Source of the DNA: Helicobacteraceae bacterium
Lineage (GTDB): Bacteria; Campylobacterota; Campylobacteria; Campylobacterales; Sulfurimonadaceae
Assembly: GCA_026988515.1 (NCBI GenBank)
Contig: JALSLA010000072.1
Location: 1-41,646 of the forward strand
Length of the DNA: 41,646 nt
Reading direction: 5' to 3'
Part shown: piece by piece, positions 8,213-16,405 of the stretch
Layout: the number at the start of each line of letters is the position of its first letter
Numbering within the stretch: position 1 is the first letter of the stretch
Position numbers and translations under genes: made by a program
The notes under the pieces: model-generated
Seen by the model: the letters and a program-made list of their open reading frames with translations, nothing else
Database searches by the model: none
Told to the model about the DNA's origin: nothing

Positions 8213-8673
8213 TGAAAACTATTTATTGCCATGCTATTGTCTATTTTACACTTTTTGGCGTACTCCTTCTTGGAAGCGGTATATGGCTTTGGGGTTTGAA
8301 AGCGGGATTTACGGTTGAACAGCTGCAGCAGTACTATTGTGGAAACGATCTGCTCTTTATGCAGGCAAAAAGTACTCAAGGAGTATTGGAAGTGGCACTG
8401 CCGCATGCGCTGGGTATGGGACTTTTTATGATGGTCACTGCCCATTTTATGCTTTTTGTGCCACAACGACACCGCAGACAGATCATACGGCTCATTGCAG
8501 TGTGGCTTGTCAGCGCCTTGGTAAGCATTACCGCACCCTTTGGCATTGTTTACGGTTGGAGCGGGTTGACAGAAGCCAAACTGGTGGCACTCGTAGTGTT
8601 TCAGATACTCGGTTTTTATCTGTTATGGAGGGTGTTCCAGGCCGCATTTACGGATCGCCGTGAATCATTTTAG
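8212..8673 (+). CDS. Four-helix inner-membrane protein, member B of a tandem pair
   Basis: The 153-residue protein starts at the ATG at 8212, sharing one base with the previous stop (TAATG). No separate ribosome site is visible, so it is coupled to the gene before it; an in-frame earlier start at 8134 would overlap that gene. It has four predicted helices and the same soluble loop and His-bearing second helix as its neighbour (see 7742-8212). A few differences, such as Cys in YYCGND, suggest the two copies have specialised and may form a heterodimer. Its 3' end overlaps the end of the convergent cytochrome gene by 26 bases. Confidence 0.8.
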   Translation: MKTIYCHAIVYFTLFGVLLLGSGIWLWGLKAGFTVEQLQQYYCGNDLLFMQAKSTQGVLEVALPHALGMGLFMMVTAHFMLFVPQRHRRQIIRLIAVWLVSALVSITAPFGIVYGWSGLTEAKLVALVVFQILGFYLLWRVFQAAFTDRRESF

Positions 8674-9229
8674 AGATAATGCCCTCTTTGGTCGTAAATT
8701 CATGACGCAATACACCGGCAATGTGCATCACTACAAAGAGAATGAGTGGCTGCATCATCCATTCGTGAAAATCTTTCAGACTCTCGGCGAACGTTTTTGA
8801 AATACCTAAAAACTCATGAAAATAGAGTACGGTTCCACTCAGTGCCATGATGAGAATCGTGGCGCAAAGCAGCAGATAGGTTCCGGCTTTAAGCTTTTGC
8901 ATACCGGTAGTTTTCATGACGGTGATGATAGGGAGTTCTGATTGTTTGGTTACCACCATATAGATGCGAAGTGCTATGGAAATACCTAAAATAACGGCAA
9001 AAGTATAGTGCCACTCCCACATGGGTGCGCGGATGGCTTTGGCAACAACTTTAGCACTCTCTGCCGTAATGTCGGTACCCAGTTGTGCCAGCTGGGTCTG
9101 AATGATTTCGGCATTGCTGCGCCAGCTTAAAAAGGTCTTACGAAGCAGTACCGTAGCCAGCAGTCCTAAAACCGACAGTGCCATCAAGCCGTGCCAGATG
9201 CGATATATCGGGGTGAATTGTTTACTCAT
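8648..9229 (-). CDS. Cytochrome b561-family membrane protein
   Basis: The 193-residue protein has four transmembrane helices (about 11-27, 73-92, 108-128, 157-172), each of the main ones bearing a His suited to bind heme: His13 in IYRIWHGLMA, the WEWHYTFAV motif, LYFHEFLG and the ILFVVMHIAGVLRHE segment. This is the prokaryotic b561/b-type diheme family that passes electrons across the inner membrane. Its start overlaps the end of apbE by eight bases, so the two form an operon. It lies opposite the FMN-binding gene group, consistent with a role as its electron donor. The exact electron route is inferred. Confidence 0.87.
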   Translation of the reverse strand: MSKQFTPIYRIWHGLMALSVLGLLATVLLRKTFLSWRSNAEIIQTQLAQLGTDITAESAKVVAKAIRAPMWEWHYTFAVILGISIALRIYMVVTKQSELPIITVMKTTGMQKLKAGTYLLLCATILIMALSGTVLYFHEFLGISKTFAESLKDFHEWMMQPLILFVVMHIAGVLRHEFTTKEGIISKMIHGDP

Positions 9230-10172
9230 TGTAATCTCCTTTGGGGTATGGAATAAGGTAGGTTGAAAGCTGAGCGCTCTGTAGGTGTTCTTTTTGTGTC
9301 GTTATGATGACATACGCAAGATCGAGATTGTTTAAAAAACGAATAGCCCGCTCTGTGGGCATGACCGAAGCGGCCGTTGCATAGGCGTCAAGGTCGCTGT
9401 TGCTCAATGATGTGGAGACAAGGGTAATCGAGGCAAACGTTTGTTGTGCGCGTTTACGTTTGGGGTCAATAAGATGGTTGTGTGCTACCGTACCGACATA
9501 GCGGTTGTAGTTACCGCTTGTTGAGATGGCACTCTGACGATGGCGCGTGCGGTAACGTGTTGTACGTGTCGGATCAAAAGGATTTTGTATGGCAACATCG
9601 CATTGGTCGAGACAACGGATGTCGCCTCCGGCGGCAATGACTCCTGAAGTGATATTGTGGTCGCGATACAGCGCGGCAACGGCATCGACTCCAAACCCTT
9701 TTCCCATACCGCCTAAATCTAAGGTTATATCAGAAGGTGTGACGGCACGATGCGGTGTTATGTGCACGGCACCGAAGTTGAGCGTAGCACTCTGGAGTGA
9801 TGCCGAAGTCGGAATCTGTTCATCTGCTCCGAAACGGTAGCGTTTTTTGGTAATGGCGCCGACCGTAATGTCAAAGTACCCCTCTGTTTGCACCCAATAA
9901 CGCTCAGAGAGTCGCAGTGCGTTGTAGGTGTCAGAACCAATGGAGATATTATGCTCACGGTTAAGCCGATAGATATCGGCACTGCTACGGTAACTTGAGA
10001 GTGCGTTTTCTACAGCTTTAAAGCGTTCAAACCCTGCTTCTATCCAGTCAAAGTGATGTGCCGGCAGCGAGATGGTAACAACCGTTCCCATATGGACTTG
10101 AGATCGTGAACTGTACTCCTGTGCCGTGAGCGATACAGACAAAGAGATTATCAGTACAACCCATTGAAACAC
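9222..10172 (-). CDS. apbE: FAD:protein FMN transferase
   Basis: ApbE transfers FMN from FAD to a Ser or Thr of exported flavoproteins, using magnesium, in the periplasm. The 316-residue protein starts at a GTG behind GAGGAG and has a signal peptide (MFQWVVLIISLSVSLTA). Motifs seen are MGTVVTISL, LDLGGMGKGFGVDAVA, VIAAGGDIR, STSGNYNRY followed by HLIDPKR, and SNSDLDAYATAASVM with the metal-binding Asp. No lipobox Cys is visible, so it is probably soluble. The likely substrate is the FMN-binding protein at 7212-7745, the only target motif seen in the window. It is co-transcribed with the b561 gene downstream. Confidence 0.95.
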   Translation of the reverse strand: MFQWVVLIISLSVSLTAQEYSSRSQVHMGTVVTISLPAHHFDWIEAGFERFKAVENALSSYRSSADIYRLNREHNISIGSDTYNALRLSERYWVQTEGYFDITVGAITKKRYRFGADEQIPTSASLQSATLNFGAVHITPHRAVTPSDITLDLGGMGKGFGVDAVAALYRDHNITSGVIAAGGDIRCLDQCDVAIQNPFDPTRTTRYRTRHRQSAISTSGNYNRYVGTVAHNHLIDPKRKRAQQTFASITLVSTSLSNSDLDAYATAASVMPTERAIRFLNNLDLAYVIITTQKEHLQSAQLSTYLIPYPKGDYNE

Positions 10173-10194
10173 CGGTGACTCCTCAAGATATTTT

Positions 10195-10202
10195 TACATG
10201 TA
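10195..10202. repeat. TACATGTA palindrome upstream of apbE
   Basis: Core of a perfect TTTACATGTAAA (10193-10204) about 21 bases before the apbE start, in the divergent region. Confidence 0.75.
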
Positions 10203-10281
10203 AATGTATGCATTGGTATCATATCATACTCAATATAATTAAATTAAGAGCCATTGAGAGTCTGTCTAATCAAATAAAGCG

Positions 10282-10287
10282 TATAAT
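10282..10287 (+). promoter_or_regulatory. Probable -10 box for the AsmA-like gene
   Basis: A perfect TATAAT 28 bases before the start codon. No convincing -35 is visible at the usual distance. Confidence 0.4.
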
Positions 10288-10314
10288 ACACAAAAAATTA
10301 TTGCGGAGTATGCC

Positions 10315-12345
10315 ATGCGTTGGTTGACAGGAGTCATATTGCTTACCGTGACACTGCTGATGGGTCTGCTGTTTACTCCGTTTGGCAATGCTGCGCTTAA
10401 GCCGTTGATCGAGTCGCAACTTCAAGAGAGAATCGCTGCACCGGCACGTCTTGAGCAGTTCTCATTAGGGCTGTTTCATTTGAATATGACGCTGCATATT
10501 GCTAAAGCGGATCGTATTGTACTGCACGGAGCGTATTCCATTTTCGATCAGAGTGTCGATATGACCTATGCCGTTGATGTACATGACCTTTCGCTCTTCA
10601 ATGCACTGATGCCGCGCCCACTGCAAGGGCCGTTACAGACAAGCGGCACCATTGTCGGAGAGCGAGATTCTATGGCAGTTCAAGGTCGTGGAAGTTTGAT
10701 ACAAAGCCGTTTTGACTATATCGTGAGTCTGCAAGACTTTGAACCAAAAGGTCTGAATATTCAAGGAGACCTGAAACTGCAAGAGATACTGCATGCAACC
10801 ATGTTCACACCCGTTGCCGATGCCGATATTGCGCTTCATGCCGATATACAACGGCTCGACCTTAACAGACTTGAACGTTCTACAGGAGAGGCGTTCATAA
10901 AAGTTAATGAAGGACGTATCAATACGAAGGCGGTCCGACAAGAGTACAATATGACTCTTGCAGATACCCCTTTTGCGGTTGATATAAATCTTACCATGGC
11001 ACAAAGCGAGGCAGATATTGTTATGGATGCACGTATTGCCGAGGATTCGAAAATAGCATGTGATACAACATTTCATGCAGCAACACAGAGTGTTGATGGA
11101 ATGTATCGTATTGACATTAAAGACCTGTCGCTATTGTCTGCAATAGCGGGAATACCGTTGCACGGGCCGTTTCATACCAACGGTACCGTTAAAGGTAATC
11201 ACAAACAGACAACGATTGAAGGTGATGGCGGTATCGTATCTACACAGGTGCAATACAGCCTTTTTTTAGAAAAGTTTGAAGCCAAGCGGCTAAAACTCAA
11301 CGGTGATGTAGCCCTGCATGAACTGCTCTATTTGGCGGCACAGCCTATCTATGCCAGAGCTGATATCAATCTTTTAGTCGCCATGAGTAATCTGGAGAAA
11401 GAGGCGCTTACGGGTGTGGTGAAAACTCAGGTGAACAGTGGGACGCTCAATAGCGTATTGCTGCAACGAGATTTTAATCTCTCCGTACCGCTAACTACCT
11501 TTAAAGCGGAAGCAACCACACAAATTGTAGACTCTGTCGCCTCATCTTCCATCGATATGATCAGTACCATTGCGTCGTTGCAGACACAAGAGACACTTTT
11601 TAGTATGAAAGACGGTACGTTTCACAGTGATTATAAAGTCATTGTCGATGATTTGAATGCGTTGCAGTTTGTGACACAACGCCCTTTAAGAGGTGGAGCA
11701 ACAGTGACGGGTGAAGTGACCTACCGCACCGATCTTGAAGTTACGGCACACAGTGATATTTTAGGCGGTAATATCGATGCGCTTCTTCGCCATAACAAAC
11801 TCTCGGCAACACTTCAAGAGGGGCGCACTACGGCATTGAGTAACATGTTGATGTTACCGAATGTATTTGCCTCAACAATAAACGCAACGCTGGATTATAA
11901 TCTATTGAGTAACAAAGGGAGACTGGCGGCACGGCTTGCAGAGGGAAAAATTCAGCCGAATGTATTGACACGGATGTTGCAGCGGGCAACACGCTTTGAT
12001 CTTACCCAAGAGGTGTATGAGATGACGGAACTCAATAGTACCATCGACAATCAGGTGGTGACGTCGAATCTCTCGATGCACAGTCGATTGACTACTATTA
12101 AAGCGCGCGATGCCGTACTCAATTTACGACGTAATCGTATTGATGCTACACTCGATATGATACTAGAGCACTATCGGATTCCCGTAACGGTTCATGGAGA
12201 TATCGATGCACCGCATATTGGCATGGATGCCAATAAAATGTTTCAAGATGAGGGCAAAGAGAGACTTAAAGAGCTGATTGACACCAAGCTTGACGATGCG
12301 CTGTCACCGGAAGCAAAGGCACTGTTAAAAGGTTTGTTGCACTAG
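10315..12345 (+). CDS. AsmA/TamB-like envelope protein with internal repeats
   Basis: The 676-residue protein has one N-terminal membrane anchor (about 4-22) and then a long, beta-rich periplasmic part. Three related blocks are visible. Two are close copies: VHDLSLFNALMPRPLQGP to GDLKLQEILH (about 90-165) and IKDLSLLSAIAGIPLHGP to GDVALHELLY (about 268-345). A third, VDDLNALQFVTQRPLRGGA (about 443), is more diverged. Such repeated short-strand modules after a single anchor are typical of AsmA/TamB/YhdP bridge proteins, which are thought to move phospholipids between membranes. The C-terminus (GMDANKMFQDEGKERLKELIDTKLD) is helical. It has no partner genes next to it. The family is inferred from architecture, not from a diagnostic motif. 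Confidence 0.72.
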   Translation: MRWLTGVILLTVTLLMGLLFTPFGNAALKPLIESQLQERIAAPARLEQFSLGLFHLNMTLHIAKADRIVLHGAYSIFDQSVDMTYAVDVHDLSLFNALMPRPLQGPLQTSGTIVGERDSMAVQGRGSLIQSRFDYIVSLQDFEPKGLNIQGDLKLQEILHATMFTPVADADIALHADIQRLDLNRLERSTGEAFIKVNEGRINTKAVRQEYNMTLADTPFAVDINLTMAQSEADIVMDARIAEDSKIACDTTFHAATQSVDGMYRIDIKDLSLLSAIAGIPLHGPFHTNGTVKGNHKQTTIEGDGGIVSTQVQYSLFLEKFEAKRLKLNGDVALHELLYLAAQPIYARADINLLVAMSNLEKEALTGVVKTQVNSGTLNSVLLQRDFNLSVPLTTFKAEATTQIVDSVASSSIDMISTIASLQTQETLFSMKDGTFHSDYKVIVDDLNALQFVTQRPLRGGATVTGEVTYRTDLEVTAHSDILGGNIDALLRHNKLSATLQEGRTTALSNMLMLPNVFASTINATLDYNLLSNKGRLAARLAEGKIQPNVLTRMLQRATRFDLTQEVYEMTELNSTIDNQVVTSNLSMHSRLTTIKARDAVLNLRRNRIDATLDMILEHYRIPVTVHGDIDAPHIGMDANKMFQDEGKERLKELIDTKLDDALSPEAKALLKGLLH

Positions 12346-12350
12346 TGGCG

Positions 12351-12638
12351 TTACTGTTTTTGGAGATGCTGAATATAGACTTGAAGATTCTCTTCGAGCA
12401 TATGTTCGTAATCTTTTAAAAGCGCATTTTTGACAATCTCTTTGTCGCGAGAAAGATCACTGGCGGCAATAGAGGCTTCAAAGGCACTAAAACGCGTTGC
12501 GGCATAACGAAAGGCAGTGCCTACTTTTTCGGTAGAGTACTCCTCATGTTGTGCAAGTGTGTTGGCAAGATCAATAAATTTGTCGGCCAAAGTGTAGAGT
12601 GTGTCGATATCGAGCGGTTCATTAGTGTCGTGACTCAC
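12351..12638 (-). CDS. DUF3144 family protein
   Basis: The 95-residue cytoplasmic, all-helical protein begins at a GTG with AAAGGA seven bases upstream. The pattern ADKFIDLANTL, AFRYAATRFSAFEA and HMLEENLQVYIQHL matches my memory of DUF3144 proteins, in which FI.LAN, ARF.AF and MLEENL..YI are conserved. No function is known to me. It is tail-to-tail with the AsmA-like gene (five bases apart) and divergent from purH. Confidence 0.75.
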   Translation of the reverse strand: MSHDTNEPLDIDTLYTLADKFIDLANTLAQHEEYSTEKVGTAFRYAATRFSAFEASIAASDLSRDKEIVKNALLKDYEHMLEENLQVYIQHLQKQ

Positions 12639-12758
12639 GGTTGTCCTTTAAAGCGTTTACGATATTCTACACTATAAAGTTACTGCTATGTAAATGTTTC
12701 ATAGGCAGCTAAACTCTTTTTCGGTAAAATCTTCTCTAAAATTGTGTTAAGGAACGGA

Positions 12759-14294
12759 ATGAAACGCGCCCTTTTAAGTGTGAGTGATAAAAGTAATATT
12801 GTAGAGTTTGCTTCGGCTCTGGTTCGCAACGGATTTGAGATTGTCTCAACCGGAGGCACCTATACAACAGTTTGTAATGCCGGTATTGCGGCTATAGAGA
12901 TGAATGAGGTAACGCAGTTTCCTGAAATACTCGACGGTCGGGTAAAAACATTGAATCCCTATGTTCATGGCGGTATTTTGTACCGTCGTGATCTCCAGAC
13001 ACATTGCGATACGGTAAGTGAACACGGTATCGTCGGTATTGATCTGGTTTGTGTCAATCTTTACCCCTTCCAAGCGACAATTGCACGTACGGAGGATTTT
13101 GACGAAATTATTGAAAATATCGATATCGGCGGTCCGGCGATGGTACGATCGGCTGCTAAGAATTTTCAAGATGTGCTTATTGTTACCGATACCGATGATT
13201 ACGATCGTGTGATTCAGGCAATTGAAAATCGTCAGGATTCGTTCGAATTTCGACGTGATTTAATGATTAAAGCATATGAACACACAGCTGCCTACGACAG
13301 TATGATTGCCAACTATATGAACCGTCGTTTCAATGAAGGAATGGGAAAAACACAGTTTATTGTCGGTCACAAGGTGATGGATACGCGGTACGGTGAAAAT
13401 CCGCATCAAAAAGGAGCGTTGTATGAGTTTGACAATTTCTTTAGCAGACATTTTAAAACGCTTAAAGGCGAGGCGAGTTTTAACAATTTGGGCGACATCA
13501 ACGGAGCGGTAAAAATTGCGGCAGCTTTTGGTGACAGTCGTGCCGTCTGCATTGTCAAACACGGGAACCCTTGCGGTTTTGCCATTCGTGACAATTTGCT
13601 TGATGCTTATACCGAGGCGTTGAAATGTGACCCTGTTTCAGCATTTGGCGGGGTAGTGGCGCTTAACGGTACGGTTGATGCCGCATTGGCGGCGAAGATG
13701 AATGAGATGTTCTTAGAGGTTGTTATTGCCGGACGTATTACGACAGAAGCACAGGAGATTTTTGCTACGAAAAAACGTCTGAAACTCTTTGAATATGGCA
13801 GCGATCATATTGTTTTGTCGCATGATACTAAAGATTTTAAACATATTGACGGCGGCTTTGTTTTTCAAGATGCCGATTGTATCGGTGAGCAAGAAGTTGC
13901 CAATGCCACATTGGTGAGTCATCACCGTGCATCGGACCAAGAGCGCAGCGATGCCGAAATTGCCTATAAGGTGGCAGCACTGACAAAATCCAACTGTGTC
14001 GTCTATGTGAAAGAGGGTGCTATGGTGGCTGTGGGCATGGGGATGACATCTCGTGTAGATGCGGCCCGATGTGCGTTAAAAAAAGCAGAAGAGATGGGAC
14101 TCGACGTCAGCGGTTCGGCACTGGCATCGGAAGCTTTTTTTCCGTTTCGCGACTCTATTGACGCGGCGGCTGCCGCCGGTGTGACAACGGTGATTGAGCC
14201 GGGAGGTTCCATGCGTGACGATGAGGTGATTGCAGCAGCCAATGAGCATGGTATGGCACTCTATTTTTCTGGTGTACGTCACTTTTTACACTAA
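12759..14294 (+). CDS. purH: Bifunctional AICAR transformylase / IMP cyclohydrolase
   Basis: PurH carries out the last two steps of IMP synthesis in the cytoplasm. The N-terminal 140 or so residues are the methylglyoxal-synthase-like cyclohydrolase domain ([37 protein letters not shown]). The rest is the transformylase domain, with KHGNPCGFA and [18 protein letters not shown] near the end. The ATG at 12759 is chosen because AAGGA precedes it; an upstream in-frame GTG at 12744 lacks a ribosome site and would swallow it. Length, about 511 residues, is normal. Confidence 0.97.
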   Translation: MKRALLSVSDKSNIVEFASALVRNGFEIVSTGGTYTTVCNAGIAAIEMNEVTQFPEILDGRVKTLNPYVHGGILYRRDLQTHCDTVSEHGIVGIDLVCVNLYPFQATIARTEDFDEIIENIDIGGPAMVRSAAKNFQDVLIVTDTDDYDRVIQAIENRQDSFEFRRDLMIKAYEHTAAYDSMIANYMNRRFNEGMGKTQFIVGHKVMDTRYGENPHQKGALYEFDNFFSRHFKTLKGEASFNNLGDINGAVKIAAAFGDSRAVCIVKHGNPCGFAIRDNLLDAYTEALKCDPVSAFGGVVALNGTVDAALAAKMNEMFLEVVIAGRITTEAQEIFATKKRLKLFEYGSDHIVLSHDTKDFKHIDGGFVFQDADCIGEQEVANATLVSHHRASDQERSDAEIAYKVAALTKSNCVVYVKEGAMVAVGMGMTSRVDAARCALKKAEEMGLDVSGSALASEAFFPFRDSIDAAAAAGVTTVIEPGGSMRDDEVIAAANEHGMALYFSGVRHFLH

Positions 14295-14333
14295 ATATTA
14301 TTGGTACATTGTACCGTTTGGAAGGGTTCATAG

Positions 14334-16232
14334 ATGCAATACAAAGGGCATGCCTATTTTATTTTTGATGAAAACTCTCGAAGCATAACGGAACAGATAG
14401 AAAACAATGCGTACGGCACACGCATTAGTGCCTTGCATGTCAACTATTTTTTAGAACATGTTGATACACTCGCCGTCGATATAAAGCATCTTGTGCTCAG
14501 TGTCGCATCTGAAAGAATTAGCGAACTGCTGGCTGTAGCATATCGTTACGGCTTCTCTGTGGGCATTGTACCGATGCCTTCGCAAAAAGTACTCATTAAA
14601 AATCTTTATTGCGACAGTGATGTTGCCAAAAATATTGAGCTGGCACTTCGTGAAGAGAGCATTGCTATTGATGCAGTGGAGATCAACGGAGAATTCATCT
14701 ACTCACAGGGTATTATCGGCAGGGCACCGCTGATCGGCAGAGCATCGACACGGACACGGCACTCTTTATGGCAAAGTATAGTCTATGCCGTTAAAGAGTT
14801 TTTCACGATTGAGCTGCAGGAGTTTGAGATTATTACGGAAAACGGGCGAGTGGTTACAACGGCCGGAAGCGGGGTAGTGATTTTAAACCATACGCGCAGC
14901 GGATTGTTGTCACGGATCTTTAATTTTGATCAGTCGGTGCGTGACGGAGAGATTACGGCAGTGATCATTTCACCATTTTCTATTATGGAGTATATACGGC
15001 TGTTGCTGTCCATTTTTTACAGCTCTAAAAACGATCGGGTATTGCCGCATGCCATTGGATACATTAAAACAAAAAGTCTGAATATTACGGCCAGCCGCAG
15101 CACCCGACTCTATTTTGATAACGGCAAAAGTATGGAGTTGCCTATTACATGTAAAATTCTTCCCGATGCACTGCTCTTTAATGCCAGCGAGGAGTTTTGG
15201 CGTCATAACGAGAAGAAGAACAGTGCTAAAGAGACCGTTAAAATTGACAATCTTCCCGATAAAAACGAAGCGCAAAAATATGTGGGTAAACACATTCCTT
15301 TTTTTACGTATGCATCAGAAGAGCGTTTTCGCGACCTGTTTCAGATGTTGCGCGTCGATGCAAAAGTGAATCAAAGCTACCTTTATTTAATGATATTAAG
15401 TACGTTGTTAGCATCAATCGGACTGTTTGCCTCGAGTGCTGCGGTTATTATTGGGGCCATGCTTATTGCCCCGCTGATGACACCGATTGTATCGCTTTCC
15501 ATGGGACTGTTGCGGGCTGAGTCCGATATGATTCAAAACTCTCTCATTAAAATTGCTGTAGGTATTGTTTTGGCATTGGGAGCGTCATCGCTAGTGGGCA
15601 TACTTATACCCTATTCGGAGCTGACTTCTGAGATGAAAGCCCGTATTGATCCGACACTGCTGGACTTGAGTGTTGCTATTGTCTCCGGTGTTGCCGCAGC
15701 CTATTCCAAATCGTTTAAAGAGATTATGCAGAGCTTGGCGGGTGTGGCGATTGCCGTTGCTTTGGTACCGCCTCTGGCAACAGCCGGTATTGGATTGGGG
15801 CAAGGGAATATGGCAATGTTCAACGGTGCCTTTTTACTTTTTTTTACCAATCTGGTCGGCATTACAATTGCCGCGGTAGTGACGTTTCAGCTTTTAGGAT
15901 TTTCCAATGTGGTTAAAAGTAAAAAAAGTGTAATGTTTGTTTTTGTTTTATTGTTGGCTATCAGTATACCGCTCTACTTCTCTTACGATAAAATGTTACA
16001 AAAACATCAAATAACACAGCAGTTGAAAGCACGGCATTTTCAAATTCACGGTAAAGAGATTGTTATCGGCAATGCAACGGCTCAGATTCATGGAACGGTT
16101 CGGGAAATTGAGCTGAAACTACGGGTGCGAGAATCGTTAGACCGCCATGATTTAAAGCAGTTAAAAGAGAAAATACACCAACTTTTCGGTGAGGACCTGA
16201 TTATAAAGGCAACGGTAGAGTATCTACTGTAA
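14334..16232 (+). CDS. DUF389 membrane protein with a degenerate diacylglycerol-kinase-like N-terminus
   Basis: The 632-residue protein has two parts. Residues 1 to about 290 follow the outline of diacylglycerol/sphingosine lipid kinases. The second half of this part (TAGSGVVILNHTRSGLLSR, VRDGEITAVIISPFS, FDNGKSMELPITCKILPDAL) resembles the kinase C-terminal beta domain. The catalytic GGDGT loop is absent, however: the equivalent place reads LVLSVASERISELL. From about 345 to 545 lies the DUF389/TIGR00341 domain, with six or so helices (SSAAVIIGAMLIAPLMTPIV is characteristic). A soluble tail of about 85 residues ends the protein. A membrane protein that senses or binds lipid is plausible; enzyme activity is unlikely. 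It follows purH by 39 bases, with GAAGGG as ribosome site. Confidence 0.85.
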   Translation: MQYKGHAYFIFDENSRSITEQIENNAYGTRISALHVNYFLEHVDTLAVDIKHLVLSVASERISELLAVAYRYGFSVGIVPMPSQKVLIKNLYCDSDVAKNIELALREESIAIDAVEINGEFIYSQGIIGRAPLIGRASTRTRHSLWQSIVYAVKEFFTIELQEFEIITENGRVVTTAGSGVVILNHTRSGLLSRIFNFDQSVRDGEITAVIISPFSIMEYIRLLLSIFYSSKNDRVLPHAIGYIKTKSLNITASRSTRLYFDNGKSMELPITCKILPDALLFNASEEFWRHNEKKNSAKETVKIDNLPDKNEAQKYVGKHIPFFTYASEERFRDLFQMLRVDAKVNQSYLYLMILSTLLASIGLFASSAAVIIGAMLIAPLMTPIVSLSMGLLRAESDMIQNSLIKIAVGIVLALGASSLVGILIPYSELTSEMKARIDPTLLDLSVAIVSGVAAAYSKSFKEIMQSLAGVAIAVALVPPLATAGIGLGQGNMAMFNGAFLLFFTNLVGITIAAVVTFQLLGFSNVVKSKKSVMFVFVLLLAISIPLYFSYDKMLQKHQITQQLKARHFQIHGKEIVIGNATAQIHGTVREIELKLRVRESLDRHDLKQLKEKIHQLFGEDLIIKATVEYLL

Positions 16233-16241
16233 GCATGTTAC

Positions 16242-16275
16242 AAAATATTACAAAATTAATTTTGTGTAATATTTT
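16242..16275 (+). terminator. AT-rich hairpin after the DUF389 gene
   Basis: The left arm 16242-16257 pairs with 16258-16275, with only a two-base bulge in the right arm. It is followed by a T and then CGG. It begins ten bases after the stop codon and probably ends transcription. The long, nearly perfect AT stem could also be a protein-binding site for the next gene. Confidence 0.5.
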
Positions 16276-16405
16276 TCGGTTTATTAAGGAAGTGTTAAAG
16301 CATAATAATGTTATAGTTTAAAGCTATTAAAAAGCTGAGCAAACAGGCAAAACAAAAGATCGTTTGGTTTTTTAGTAAGTATCTTTCTTGATAAGGGGTA
16401 TTTTG

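Noticed and set aside
16290-16400. Possible riboswitch or structured leader before the His-rich protein gene
   Set aside because: A few motifs (GCAAACAGGCAAAAC) look vaguely like parts of c-di-GMP riboswitches, but the conserved core and the pairing are absent.
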